This document shows positions 12,801 to 25,700 of a DNA stretch of 64,000 bases, piece after piece (position 1 is the first letter of the stretch; every line of letters begins with the position of its first letter). The notes beneath the pieces are model-generated. The model searched no databases. It saw nothing but the letters and a program-made list of their open reading frames with translations, and was not told the DNA's origin. This DNA comes from Nymphaea colorata (Eukaryota > Streptophyta > Magnoliopsida > Nymphaeales > Nymphaeaceae): contig NC_045139.1 of assembly GCF_008831285.2 (NCBI RefSeq), positions 6,108,204 through 6,172,203 of the forward strand, written 5' to 3'. A program made the translations under genes and the position numbers.

Positions 12801-13231
12801 TATGCAAATATCTGTAATATTTGCATGTTGACCGGTGAGTACTGATTGAGTATTTATGTGTACCCGGCTATTTATATATATAGCCTTAAGTGTACTTGGA
12901 ATTAATCAAACATATGATGGTTTTTTCTGATGTGACAGGACGGTCCAGAAGCAGGCCAAACAGTTCCCCATGTTCATGTGCATATCCTCCCAAGGAGAGC
13001 AGGTGATTTTGACAAGAACGATGACATATATTATGCCGTAAGTTTGATATTCATGCAATTTTATTCCTCCTCAGCATCATGAGTATTAGCATTATCACAT
13101 AAGTGATCATATTGCAGATTGAAGATAAAGAAAATGTGCTCAATTTAGATGCAGAGCGGAGGAATCGCACAATGGATGAAATGGCAGAAGAGGCAGAAGA
13201 ACTAAGGAAGCTCATCCCTCAAAATGGCTGA
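9638..13231 (+). CDS. FHIT: FHIT-like bis(5'-adenosyl)-triphosphatase (histidine triad)
   Basis: Spliced gene of 212 codons. Exons: 9638-9808, 10639-10744, 10911-10913, 11427-11572, 12939-13037 and 13118-13231. The histidine triad HVHVHILP is at residues 153-160 (His153, 155, 157), preceded by [10 protein letters not shown]. The core [14 protein letters not shown] through [10 protein letters not shown] is typical of FHIT. Family members hydrolyse dinucleoside polyphosphates such as Ap3A to AMP plus ADP. Two things are odd. The PGHVLV block is rebuilt only if a 3-nt exon (GTC) lies between a GT-AG intron and a U12-type AT-AC intron. The first exon also adds an Arg/Ser-rich 50-residue extension before a second in-frame Met (MSPQHQQQK), which could be an organelle-targeting peptide. 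The choice between the two starts is open. The family assignment is firm. Confidence 0.9.
9812..9845. repeat. (CT)n microsatellite beside the FHIT exon 1 donor
   Basis: About 17 CT units begin a few bases after the donor AAG|GTTCCT of the first FHIT exon, so the tract lies at the very start of intron 1. Confidence 0.9.
10911..10913 (+). other. 3-nt microexon of the FHIT gene
   Basis: The three bases GTC lie between a U2-type acceptor (ATTTACAG) and a U12-type donor (ATATCCTC). Exon 2 ends with one base G, so G+GT gives Gly and C+AT gives His. This produces VVPGHVLVTP, the conserved FHIT block. Leaving the triplet out while keeping the flanking junctions gives Asp in place of Gly-His. This is inferred from sequence; no transcript was seen. 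Confidence 0.7.
10914..11426 (+). other. U12-dependent AT-AC intron in the FHIT gene
   Basis: The intron begins ATATCCTC, close to the minor-spliceosome 5' consensus ATATCCTT. It ends in AC, and CTCCTTGAC, which fits the U12 branch-point consensus, lies with its branch A 10 nt before the 3' end. No AG acceptor that restores the frame exists in this stretch. Confidence 0.8.
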
Positions 13232-14461
13232 TTCTTGGTTTCAAGCGTGAATACTTGTTTGAATGTGCTCTCTCGTTATGATTAGAGTGTCTTGTTGAGC
13301 TGCTTTAAAGCGGTATAAATTTGTACCAACAAAATAATCCTACACCTACGAAGCAAAACAATTATGTGTTTCATATCACGAATTAGAATGTATTCAGACA
13401 TAATTTCTCTCCGATTCGGTGGAAGCAATTAACAATATTCATCTATAATTTGCTTGGACCATTGCAAACACACAATCCAAATGAATTTTCTCAAAGTTCA
13501 TGTGCCTAGAAATTGCAGTCTTTGCTTGTCCTGAACAGCTCAATGAAATATGGAAAAGCACACTTTAATTATGATTTTCACTTGAGAATACTCCAGTTTT
13601 GAAATTTGCTGATCGTGGATACAACATCAACCTTTTGACGAGTAATCACAGGTTACTCATTCTCAGCTGCGACCAATTTTCATTCTCACCTGCAACCAAA
13701 AAAGGAAGGTTCGCAAATTCAAGGAAGACGTCTCTCTCTTCCTCTCTTTCTGCCCCAAGGGGTATAATGTAACTGGTCTAAGGGATGTGCGTAAAATAAT
13801 GGATCTCCAGTTCAGTTCCCATAGTTCCCATGAGTGCTACTTTTATTGGGGTTGAGAAGTTCAGTTCCCATGAGTGCTACTTTTATTGGGGTTGAGAAGA
13901 GTGCGCCCCCTCTCTCTCTATCACTCTCTCTCTCTTATATCTGTGTTTTAGATTAGTACTCTGCTTGGTTCACTTGTGTAAACTGCTTCTTCTTTATCAA
14001 CAACTATGTTCTTTTGCAGTGGCTCAGCTTATAATATCACGTACATATGCTTCAAATCTGTCCTGATTAGTTCATTCGGCCACTGTAGCAGCGGTAACAG
14101 GGAGATGACCCTGCAAACACTAATACCATGAGATCGGAACGTGGTTTGATGAGTGGGTCCAAAAAATATATCAGAGAAAGACGATATATATAGACCAAAT
14201 CGTCAATGGGATTTGGGTGTAGGTCCAAACAGGATATAATGAGTTCTGGATCAGGTGCATTTTCCAAATATCTGATAGAAGTTTAGAACTCACCGTATTT
14301 CTAACATGTCCATAGCAAAACCCGTTGATGGCATAAACGCAGAGACAAAGAAAGGGAAATCCGTGGATTCTGGATCAAGTCTTACATCCGACCTACGAAC
14401 AATTGAAAATCCAGACCGTTAAAAATATCCGTTGGTTATCCCGTCACCCCGGGCTTGTTCC
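13232..14461. other. Intergenic region between FHIT and methyltransferase-fold genes
   Basis: Includes the FHIT 3' UTR and the promoter of the next gene. A 40-bp unit starting GTTCCCATGAGTGC is repeated in tandem at about 13824-13900, followed by short CT-rich runs. No further gene is visible. Confidence 0.6.
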
Positions 14462-17400
14462 ATGGCTGCTACTGCTGCTGCCGTTACCGTCTTCCCCTGC
14501 ATCAATGGTCACCAGCCTCGCCTCGGTCTCCTTCGCCATAGATTACCCGCCGGAAAGCCTTCGTCCATCTCAACACGTTTCCATTGTCACGGTTCGAGAG
14601 CCAGGCGTCTGTTCCCGCTCGCTGCAAAGAGTCGGCGGGAGCCCACCCAAGCCGGCGTAGAAGAGAAGGATGAGCCAGAATTCTCCCTTCTTACCGCCAT
14701 GACGACTCCCCATAATGAGATTGTCATCCTTGATACCACCGATTCGAGGATCTTGCTCCTTGATCCTTCCCGTAAGCGTCTTGTTTCTCATTTCTCTTTC
14801 CGGATGATACGGTTTTGGTGCTTTTTCATAGTGCCATGTTGTTTCGCGCTTTCTATTTCTCTTTCCGGATGAAGTGGTTGCAGTGTTTTTTCATTGCGGG
14901 ATGATGTTTCGTGTTTCTTTTTGTTGGTGATGGTGAAGCTGCTTTTTCGTGCTGAATTGTTGTTTTGTTTTTCTGTTTCTTGGTGATGCTGGCGTTGGCC
15001 AATTGCAGCTTGTGCTTTCGGTTTTTCTCTTTAGTGGACCAGTGGTTATGGCGATGGAGTTTTCTCGTTGTGGTTTTGTATTCTATGCTTTTCTCTTTTT
15101 TGGTGATGCTGGTGGCATGTCTATTTAATATTTCTCTTTCACTGTTTGGGGTGGGTTTTTCTTTGTGGGCTGATACATAGTTCTCTTTCTAGTGTTGCAC
15201 TTATGGGGCGACTTCAGTATGGTTTTATGGCTTCATTTGTTGAAGTTGCATTTAAGACGGGACCGCAAAGGGCCGGGCATTTCGTGACCCACTTCTAAAT
15301 TTCATTGCGATTCCAAGAGGGGCCGTACTTAAAGCGAGCTAGCTGTTAGCTAATCATATGGCTACTGATCTTAGAAGAACCTGGGCTTATAGATCAGCCA
15401 TAATTTAGTTACGGCCTCTTCCAGTCATAGGGCATTGCAGAAAGATCTGTTTGTCTCCGTATTAGTAGGTTTCCTCATCTAGTTTGCAATGCTTTATTGA
15501 ATAGTGGCTATCTTCCCTGCCCTTTCATAAATGGGGAAGATTCCATTTGGGATGCGTTTAAGTAATTGCCTGCGAGACTCCAAAACAGTAAACATGTTGT
15601 GTGTATTAGTTAAAACTTAAAAATTGTCTGTTGGAAAGCTTTCAACTCAAGCATTTTGCTTACTGTTCTTTTTTGACCGACACTTCATGAGAACTGAGGT
15701 ATAGATATTATCATAGTACTCTGAATCTATGCAGCTCAAAGTGGGAGGCTTGTAAAACCTTTTTGTTGCCAGAGAAACAAAATTGTGAATGAACATGCAT
15801 CCTATAATGGATGAATAAAAAAGTGTATGTAGTTTAAACTATATAGCAACAAATACGTTTGTACACGAATCAGTTAAAATGGAGATGAGAGTGTAATCCG
15901 TGCATCTTAAAGTGGAGAAGCTTATGGATCTTTCTTGCCTGAGAAATATAATCGTGAATGCATATGCGACCTATAATGAATGACAAATACGTATCTGTAG
16001 GAAACAGGCAAGGAATAGCATGTCAAGTTCTATAGTGCCTCCAATAGGCATAACAGTAAGCTGAATTCGGTTTAGCAGTCAGATTTGAACATGCATATTG
16101 ACTTGCTAGGATATCTGAATATGTCAGTTCACATTACTTTTGTTTGCATCATCACGTTTGTGATATCTGAAACTTTTGCAATTGACTTTGATAACGTCTG
16201 ATATGATTATGACCCTGTTACAAAATACATCCATGCAGATAACATCCACAGCATATACATGAAGGAGACAAAATGGACAGGTTCATATTGGGTAAAGAAT
16301 GCTTTTCTCTCCTTTGATTGTTTTTTTCTTTTTTAATCTGCATTTTTACCATTTGATTAAGAAAACTGAATGGTCCTGTATTTGGATCATTTCTACCGTT
16401 CTTACTATCAGATCAGTTGCCACTATTTCTTAGTTGCATACATGGACATATTCTGAAGACATTCATGCAAAAGGTTCTCAAACTAATTCAGGAACTATGA
16501 ACTATGCCTTCTTCAATACACTCTGATTAATGATGCAATTGTTGTGTCATGGTTTAACTTTCAGTCTGTCAATTTGACTGTGAACAAAATGATAGCAAAC
16601 CAGTTCCTGATTTCATATTCTGGTTATTCTAGGCAGTTGGGCATACTTTCCTAATAAAAACTTTTTTTCTTTCATTTCAGGTATTTCTTGAAAGCTTCCA
16701 TATTTTTATTTGCGTATGCTTCACTGACTAATAATCCTAATGATAGAAAAGTTCACAAGGTTTAAAGCAAAAAATCCATATGCATGTGAAGAGTACTTTG
16801 TCATATCATCATTTCTGGTTCTATCCTCTCGTCCACATCTTTCTCTCTCTCCCCCATATATGACACTGTTTTATTTTCATGTGATGCCTTTATGTTCCCA
16901 CTCCCCATTCATATGCAACTACCAAACCCATGAAACAAGTGATTTGCTTATGTTTGCCTTTGTATTTTGATTGTAGAATTAGAAGTGTTAACTATTCTAG
17001 TGTTTCAACTGCATCCGGTAGTGATATTTATGTAATTAAGTTCTCATTTTGTATCCATTTGAGAACATAGCAGAACTTTAATAATTTTATCTAAAAGATA
17101 GTTTCTGTGCGAAATTTCCAAAGAAACAGGCTGCTGTTTGAATTTGAAAAAAAAATGTCAGTTCATCATTGTCTGTCTCCTCATTGTCATTTATCATGGA
17201 AAACTGCAGTGACTGTTCAATAGCGTCATCCTTTCCTATTTTTGAACATCTTCACAGAAGAATGTTCATTCTCCCTATGCAAGTTGACTGGACTCTTTCT
17301 AGTACCATCTGCAGCATGGGTGGTAAATTTGTTCTTTTACCATTGTCAATATCAAGCCACATGTCGTTGCTCACCTAACCACATAAATCCTATTCAAATT

Positions 17401-20400
17401 CATATGTTCTATTTTTTCCTGTACCATCTATGTTTGTAAAGATTTTCCCAACGCTTTTATGGTTATGTTGCTTACATCTTTTATATTCATACGTATTTTT
17501 TCAGACGTTGAACTCAATTTTTGGCTTTTTAAACTTTGTGGTCATGTTTTGTTTCACTCAGGATGAGTTTGCAAGTCTTCCAGCTATTGTACCTTCAGGT
17601 CCTATTGCTATGTTGGGTCTGGTAATTGACAATAACCTGCTCTCACTTATTTTAAGGAGCTCATGTATTTTAGATTATTATGTGAAAATTGTATTGAACT
17701 TGTTCTGTGCACAAAAATCTGTCCCTAGGGTGGCGGAACTGCAGCTCATTTGATGCTGGACTTGTGGCCTTCCTTGGAGCTTGATGGTTGGGAGATTGAT
17801 GAAATTGTAAGAAATTCATTTGTTTAGCTTGCTTTCTTTATCTTCTCTTGTGAATGAACTTCCTTTTCCGGATGCCCATATTACTCCTACCTGAATATGC
17901 TTGATCTGGTAGGAAGACTAGAGATCCGTCTTCTGTCACCTAAACGTAGAAATGCTACTTCACCAAGCATGACTGTGGCTTTATGTGGAAGGAAAATGTG
18001 TAATTCAGTATATACCATGAATTGTCTCACTGACTGGATAAATAATCTGAGGCTAGTCTACTGGCTAAGCTGAGTGAGTTTGAACCAGTCAAAGCCTGGC
18101 TTCCTTTTAGCTGCTAGATTCACAAGGCTCTTATATAAACTGTATCTGCCAAGTTTGAATTTTAGAGGTGCATTCTCAGATAAGCATGACTTGGACTAGT
18201 GTACCTTGAGTTTCCAAGTGTGACAATTAATATTGTTCTACAGAGTTCCACTAAATCAACTTCTGGGTCTGCAAATGAAGCTAACTCATCTAAGTACAGA
18301 GTCCATCTCAAGTCCCCCATGTAGGACTATTCACTGAACTTCAGAATGATATCATGGAGTTGAGATGACATTTATAGATATTTGATCTATGTATATGTTG
18401 AACAATCCAACTTTGTTTTGATGCTTTGCAGCTTGCTTTGCTACATATAGTTATCATCTTTCATGATTCAACGGTAATATTTCCTAAATCGATGAATCCT
18501 CATTATTTTTTAGTTATCATCTTACATCACAACTTCATAAGTTCAAAACATATAGTTATCATCTTTCATGATTCAACAGTAATATTTCCTAAATCGATGA
18601 ATCCTCATTATTTTTTATGAAAATGAGCTAAATCTCTCCCTCCGACGCCTCGTGGAGTCTTTAAACACAAGAAGAGAGAGAGGGAGGAGTGTTTAAACTT
18701 TAATTTTTGTGTTTTTCCCTGTATTGTATGATATGGGGGTGTATCGTCCGTATCGTATGATATGGGCAATACGCTTACAATACATGACCGTATCGTGTAT
18801 TGTAAGCATACCGTAGAGGTTTTCTAGACCTATATGGTAGGTCCGTATCGTATGATATGGATAACATTGCGTATTATCATTTTTAAGCCTCAGGATATCT
18901 TGGTTGATAGCTGCACATCTTATCCTTCTCAATTGCAAATGCATTTCTAGTGCAATTCATGTATGTTTCTTTTCCTTAAATCGTCATCTATGTAGCTGAT
19001 AGATAAAGCAAGGGAGTATCTCGGCTTGTCTATCTTGGAGAAGCGTAATGATGCTGGTGGAGTTCTTCGTGTTCATGTTGGTGATGCACTTTCTCCTGAT
19101 GTTGCTGTTCCTGGTGGGTTTGCTGGTAAGCTAATAGAAACCAAGAAGCTATCAAATGTCATTTGCTGAAGCAACTTACTCTTCGACAATAAATCTGATA
19201 GTTCTTCTCATACTCTCTGTCCTGTTTCCTTTACATGCTTGCAGTGAAGAGAAAACCAAGTGAATTAAGTGCTTTTTTCTATCTTTCATGAAGAAAGGCT
19301 TAAGAAATCATCTAGTACATAAGCATACTGAAATAATGGGGCTGCAAAATATTATTGAAGAAAACAAATCACACTGCAAAAAAATTGCCAATATGCAATG
19401 AAAGCGTAGTAGCAGATTGTAATTCTTTTTCTGAAAGCTAAAGGCAGTCAGATTTTACCTTAGCAAAGCATTTGTATCTACACAACTTGACATGTTGTTC
19501 TGATAATCCAAGCATTTTCTTCTTCCTTTTTGTTGAACTCTTTGATTATTATGAGTTTTTCAGGTATTGTGGTGGATCTGTTTGCTGATGGGGAGGTTCT
19601 ACCTCAATTAGAAGAGGTTTGTTTCTGATTCTTGTTTGGGTTGGATTAAGAGTAATGACGAATACCCCTTTAGTATAAGAGAAGTTACGAACTCATCCCA
19701 CAACTTCCATAAGTTACATGTATGCTTCTTTAAACTGCATGGTAACAGGTTTCAACATGGATGCAACTTGGGAAGAAGCTCATGTCAAATGGCCGTATAA
19801 TGGTGAACTGTGGTGGTACTCTTGATGAAGATTGCAGTCTTGGCAAACGAATGGACCATGTACATGTCTCTTCCCATGGTATCTTAGGAAAGAACCCAAC
19901 AATGGAGGCAATGAGGGAAGCCTTTTCAGAAGTATGTCCAGCTCACTACTCGTTTTTTCTTCTTCCCTGATTTTGTGTTCCAGCCAATTAGCTTATAATG
20001 GAGCGTGATGCTCTTTTTTTTACTAAATAACTGTTGAGGGTTTGCTTCGGTATCTGATGGCTCAAAGGCAATGCATCTTGTATAAAAATTATTGAAAAAA
20101 TATAAGTTTTCATGTACAGAAACAGAACAAGAGAAGAGAAAACCTCTGCGACGCTAGTCACAAAAACTTCGCATCTAGGTCATTATTAGCTCCAACTGAT
20201 ATCAAATGTTTGTTGTGCATTTATGTTCCAAGACACCCAAGAAATATAAAAAGTATTATAGTTATTCAAGAAACAGTATTACATATATATATTGAAGTAT
20301 TCTAGTGCAATACTGTTCCCATCTACGTGCATGTCCGATGTGGTCTATGACTCTGTTCATTCTTTTTGCATAAAAAACAGGTGAACTGGAAGAAAATGGA

Positions 20401-20527
20401 ACAAGGGGAAAGCCTCAATTTTCTTGCCCTCACAGGACCTCTACCAGACGTGGACCAATGGGCACAAGCTGTTCCTGAGAAATTGAGTTCCAATGTTAGA
20501 CAATGGAAACCATGCAGCTCTTTGTGA
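14462..20527 (+). CDS. Spermidine-synthase-like protein with SAM-dependent methyltransferase fold
   Basis: Eight-exon gene of 337 codons: 14462-14771, 16239-16291, 17562-17621, 17729-17806, 18996-19125, 19564-19616, 19749-19931 and 20381-20527, all GT-AG. Residues 138-148 (MLGLGGGTAAH) form the glycine-rich SAM-binding motif I. The acidic strand end follows at residues 162-166 (WEIDE), and VHVGDAL lies further on. This order matches the spermidine-synthase/methyltransferase Rossmann fold. The specific polyamine-synthase active-site signature is not apparent, so the substrate is unknown. The N-terminus (MAATAAAV, then Ser/Arg-rich and nearly free of acidic residues for about 70 residues) looks like a chloroplast transit peptide. 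Intron 4 holds part of a hAT-like element. Plants have uncharacterised proteins of this type; I cannot name the exact orthologue. Confidence 0.85.
18445..18869 (-). mobile_element. Partial hAT-like non-autonomous element, relative of the copy at 33787-34480
   Basis: Shares long blocks, in reverse orientation, with 33787-34480: GTTATCATCTTTCATGATTC, the GGAGGAGTGTTTAAACTTTA region and the terminal GATAACATTG. The end corresponding to CAATGTTATCC is present at 18869. The opposite terminus (CAATGTTGTAAAAGG) is missing, so the copy is truncated. A block of about 65 bp is duplicated inside it at a 105-bp offset (18445 and 18550). It lies in intron 4 of the methyltransferase-fold gene. Confidence 0.7.
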
Positions 20528-22783
20528 TATGTCATATACTTGTTGAGGGCAGATTCATTTAGTGGGCTGTTTATTCTGCCTCTCTCTGAATATTGGATTC
20601 AGAAGAACCAGAAGCACTAACATTCAATTTCGGACTGCAATCAGACGAGCTGCTCTGAAATGGCGAAAAGCAAGTTGCCTCTGAGATTTTGAGTTACTGT
20701 TGGACCTGGACCTTGGCTTTGTGGTGGAAGAAAAGTAAAAGTCAAGTGTCTGGTGCTTCCATGCGCTTCAACCGACTCGCACTTTGCTGGAGGACGAATC
20801 AAATTAGATCCGTCAGTGAATACTCTTCAATACCAAAGGAAATCATGTTGTGAGCAAATCAAATTTTTAAGTTTCCTAATCTGTTGCATAGGCTGCTTTT
20901 GCAAGCTTAGTTGAATCTGCGCATTCTAGTTTATCATTGGCTCTGTTTATAATTAGATCTTTCTCTTCTTTCCCCGATATAGGGTGTACCAATTTTAACA
21001 TGTGATGCAACTAATGCTGTAAACATCAATGTCCCAAATTGATCATCTGCCAGATAATCATCCTGTGGCGGTGATATTGAATCATTTAACCCACACATTT
21101 AAGAATGCGACCAAGCCACTATTGTTTTGTAGAATGAACCAGAATGGGCAGTACCAGCTTATTCACACATTCCGCCTATTGCACACTTAAAATCAGCCTC
21201 TTCTTTGTGAAAGGTTCGGTGAAGGGTTCCAAATCAGTCCAGTAAGGTGCCAATCCAAACCAATGCAGATTCCTTTCTGCTCCGATACAGATACCATGTT
21301 TTGTTCCTTCCTTGAAGTGAATCTCTCTCGTACTGAGTCTGCTTAAAGTGAGGAGAGGGGTGGGTAGGTACGAGGTAACTGAGTTTCAAAAATTTCTCTC
21401 ATGGATCATCTTTTTCCATTCTTCTCTCGACCATCGTTTTGCAAGGAATTTTGGAAAAAGCTCAGTGAGTCGGACAGAGTTCACATTAAGTTTGCAATAT
21501 GTAGAGCAGATCCACTTGAAGTTTTCGTGTGATTGGCAACATTCACGCTGAAAGTGTCAGCAGTACCAAGAGTCCGGCGCTTTTACAAGGATTTCACTGA
21601 CAACTTGGTAGTTTAATATCATACTCAAATCCGTTGGGCGTTGCTGGGGGTCAAGTATGCCCCTTGGTACAACACCAAGAACACAGTAAGCCTGAAGCCC
21701 GACCAGTCTGGCATGCAAGCGAAGGGACTCGGGAACCCCAAAGAACAAATCATTGCGATTTATCAGTTCCCATCTTTGGAAGAACTCTATAAAACGCCTT
21801 ATCCTGCTAGTTGGTGATCCACCGTCTTAATTGTTAAAACATATAAGGTGGCATCTTCACCTACTAAGAATAGTAGAAATTGAGACGTTTAGTACTTCAG
21901 ACTGGAGGCAGAATCTGACGACCGGACCTACTTGTGTTGCTCAGGATGAAGTTCACCCCTTGGAACAACACAAATAACTGCGTAAACCTGAATCCCAACC
22001 AGCCTGGTATCCAAGCGAGGACTCAGGAACCCCAAGAGCAAATCATTTTCATTTATCAAAGCTCCTTTTGGAAGAACCCTATAAAACACCTCATCTCCTT
22101 GGTGGTGATTCACCGTCATCGTCGTTCAACATATGAGGTGTACTTTGTGTGGTGACTCATCCAGAATGGCTGGATCAGAACGAGGATAAGTCGCATAAGG
22201 TCCATGTGATTTGGCAGATGACCATGTGTGTTCTCGTATAACATATAGACTCCACAGCTCACGAGGGGAGAGACATGTCCTCGACAACCTCGTCTTAGTT
22301 ATCAAGTTAGGAAAAGAATCCTTGGAATCAATTTGTTCCTAAAATTAACAGCCTAGCAGGGTAACTGCCTGAAAAGAACTGACGGCACATACTCTTTATC
22401 AGCATTCAAGAAGAATCATTTTATTCTACACTACATTTTCCACCTTTTGCATGGCACTGATGCATATATTTTACCAATTATAAATGCAAAGTAAATGCAT
22501 AAGCCTAGCTAGGTTAAGCAGGAAGATAATATAAAAAATGTACGCAGAAGACAACAACTTTCCCTTTAAATCAAGAACAGGAAATGAAACTAAAGGGAAC
22601 ACTAGAGAGAATGGTGGCAAAAAACAAGATTAATATAAGCTAGAACCCCCTAAATTTGTGGTAGCCTGCTGAACCAGGGTGTTAGACTACAGTGAAATGC
22701 AACCAACTAATCCAAAAGATATCTGCTACTCCAATCAAAGAAGCCACTGTACACCAGCTGCTGCTGCACCCATCGATGCTTGA
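20528..22783. other. Intergenic region between two convergent genes
   Basis: Holds the 3' UTRs of the methyltransferase-fold gene (+) and the NERD-like gene (-). The only notable content is a duplicated coding-like segment at about 21600-22135, listed separately. Confidence 0.6.
21600..22135 (-). pseudogene. Duplicated coding-like segment, family not recognised
   Basis: Two diverged direct copies, about 21600-21850 and 21930-22135, read best on the minus strand. Both encode a similar peptide, for example LVGLQAYCVLGVVPRG and LVGIQVYAVICVVPRG. Many differences fall in third codon positions (GTC/GTT, GTA/GTT, GGC/GGT). Relative to each other the copies carry a 1-base and a 2-base indel that together restore the frame. 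Upstream and downstream frames stop quickly. This looks like the remnant of a duplicated exon. I do not recognise the family and assign no function. Confidence 0.35.
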
Positions 22784-25700
22784 TCATGGATGCAAGAAGT
22801 CACAAGATGCACCTTTTTTACAGTAACCATTCTCATGGAACTTGCAAACTTTTTGACTTCTAGGAGGCCTAGGCCCACCACCGCTTACACTGCTCCCACT
22901 GCCACTGCCACCCCCACCAGGTGGCTTGCTCCATGGCCTCATCCCATGACCTTGACCACCATAACCACCCCTATCACCATATCCAGAGTACCTGTCTCCT
23001 TCTCGCCTCTGTTGCTCCCATACTCCTCTTTGATTTACGGAGTCAACTCCCCATCTTGCATTTGTATTTCCAGGTTGTTGGCTCCACCCTGCTCTAGAAC
23101 TTTCTACGGATGGACCCCAACCACTTCTCCTTGACACAGACGGTTCGCTGACCCCCCCAGGTCTCCAAGTGCTGTGAGAAGATGGTACCCCCTGTTTATC
23201 AGTTGGGCCGGCCAAATTCTTTGAAGGTGAACCCCAGCTTTCTGGGACAGCTGACCTGTAGCTGCTCTTACCTAGATACAGATTGGCAACACCACTTGAA
23301 GTATTTCCTGCCATAGGAGGGGGGAGCGAAGAGACGTTACTACTGTTTGCACTTATCTGTGTGCTCCAAGCATCAGATGAAGCCATTGGTACAGTAGCAG
23401 TGGCAGTAGCTGAAACAGAAAAACCTCCACTTCTCGTTGTTTGAGGATGCCGAACTTTATTGGAAACAGCATCCCAAGCACTAGGAGCTCTGGCTTGTTC
23501 TGCAGCAGTTGGAACAGAAAAATCTCCAGAAAAGATACCAGATATTTGAGAATTTGAAGTTGCAACGGCCATATCACTCACATCATTACTAGATGGGACT
23601 TGTGCTTCAGAAGCTGAAACAGAAAAGTTGCCAGGCAACCGGTTAGATCCTTGAGAGTGCTGAACAGTAGGAGGAACATCGCCTGATCCACTGGTAACTG
23701 GGGTTTGTTCTCCGGCTGAAACAAGTAAAGGACTTGAATCAGAAGCCCAAGAAACATCATGCATACCCTGATCTGCAGTGTTGGAAGAGGCCACAGATCC
23801 TGCTGCATCAGTTGCCACCAAAGATGCGCCAGCATCTTGATCATGTTCAGAACATGGATCAGAGGTTCCGGTAGGATTGACCGACTGAATGACTTCAGAA
23901 ACCTCAGGTGATGTCTGAGGTGAAAGCCAGCCATCACGAGGGATGTTACCCTGAGGGATATCAACAGGCTTTTGCAAAGACTCCTGCCTTTCAGAAGCCA
24001 GGCAAAAGCCCTCACCTTTATCATTTGAAATATAGGCCACTGGCCGCGAAATCATTTCAGAACCTTGACTCATAGGAATAGAAGCAGCTGTAGATGAGAC
24101 ACCACACCCAGAGGCACTGCTTCCAAAACCACTATCAGATACCCAGCCATCAGGCTGTGAGGACCCTTCTACTGAAACTGGAATTTGTGACCCAGACAAC
24201 TTTATTTTGGAGTCTTCCACTTGAGAAGGTGAGCTGCAAAATGGAGCTGATTCGATGGAACCTTCAACCTTGTCAGTGTCCAGATCCTCAGGGAAAAAAT
24301 CAGTGACTGGCTCACCACCTTCAGCATCCAAAAGGCCATCCCAAATCTCATCAACCGTGCTATCTTCAGCAGCTATTATAACAAACTGACTGCTTTCAGG
24401 GTTCTCATTAGCAAGCAAAGCATCTTGAGTATCCATGGGCTCATGAAGAGAGTCGGCAGAACCTGTGTCTGCATGTGCAGCGTCCTGTGCCAGAAGGTCC
24501 GAAGACATGTTATTATCACAATTTTGGCCATCATTGTGAATCACATGAGAAAGACCTGCAGTTACTGACTGCAGAAGAGCATGAGTTGAAGGACCCAAGC
24601 CTGCTGATGAAATAGGATGAATTGCTACTGGGACAATCTTAGGGTATTTGTCTGCATCAAGAACAACACCTATAGTAGGCTCAGGAGATGAACCAGCAGA
24701 CATGGCCCCAGAATTCTGACCACTTGTCCAAACACCTCCAATTTGAGTTGAACCTAATGTCATAGCATCCTGTTCCATAGCTGAAGTTACCAAATTTGCT
24801 TGCTGCCTATCTGTAGCTGTGGATGTTATGGTAGGCTGAGTTCCTGTAATAGGAGATTGTCGCTCCAAATCATTTACAGGGCTCAATGGCTCATCAGAAA
24901 CTTGTGCATTTTTGGAAGTTTTGTCCACCGACTGAATGGCAGTATTAGAAGATCGTAGCTTGTCATTCACAGCACTCACTGGTTCAAGCAAAACTTGTGA
25001 ATCAGATGTCTTCTTTTCAGAAGTCCAATCCTTTGATTGAATTGCTGCAAGAGAAGACTGTTGCTCCAAATTATTCAAATGGCTCACTAATTCAACAGAA
25101 GCATGTAAATCAGGTGCTTTACTTTCAGAAATCTGATTCTCCATTTGAGAAGATGTGACAGAGGATTGCTGCCTCAGATTATCCACATGGCCCACTGGTT
25201 CACCAACACTGTGTGGAGCCACCGGTTTATTTTCAGTTTGATCCTTCATCCACTTACTGGTAGCAGATGTTTGGGTTGGGTCCAACTGGTCAGTTCTAAT
25301 GCTGATTGCATTACAGTGACTCCCTGCAGCAGAAGTTGCACTTGCAAGTGGTGATGCCTCTTTAATTTCCTTTGAAGGTATATTTTCTGTATCAGATTTT
25401 TCACCATCCCCCAATGATTGGGTTGAAGAAGCCAAACTGTCCAGATGATTATCATATCCATTGCTTGCATTCCAAGTTCCACTAGGCTGAACCTCCAAAG
25501 GCTTGGCAGGACTCCAACGACTCATGTGGCTCTCAGAATGGTTAAACTTTACACCTGAAACCCCGACTCGAGTATCTGTAGTTGGTTGCAGAGATGCTGT
25601 GTAGGAGTTATCTACATGTGATGGAAGCATCTTAGGACTGTGCCCAAAAGATTCGCTTGACCGAGGAGTAGATCCCCCTGATGGATCCTGAGCAGAAGAA

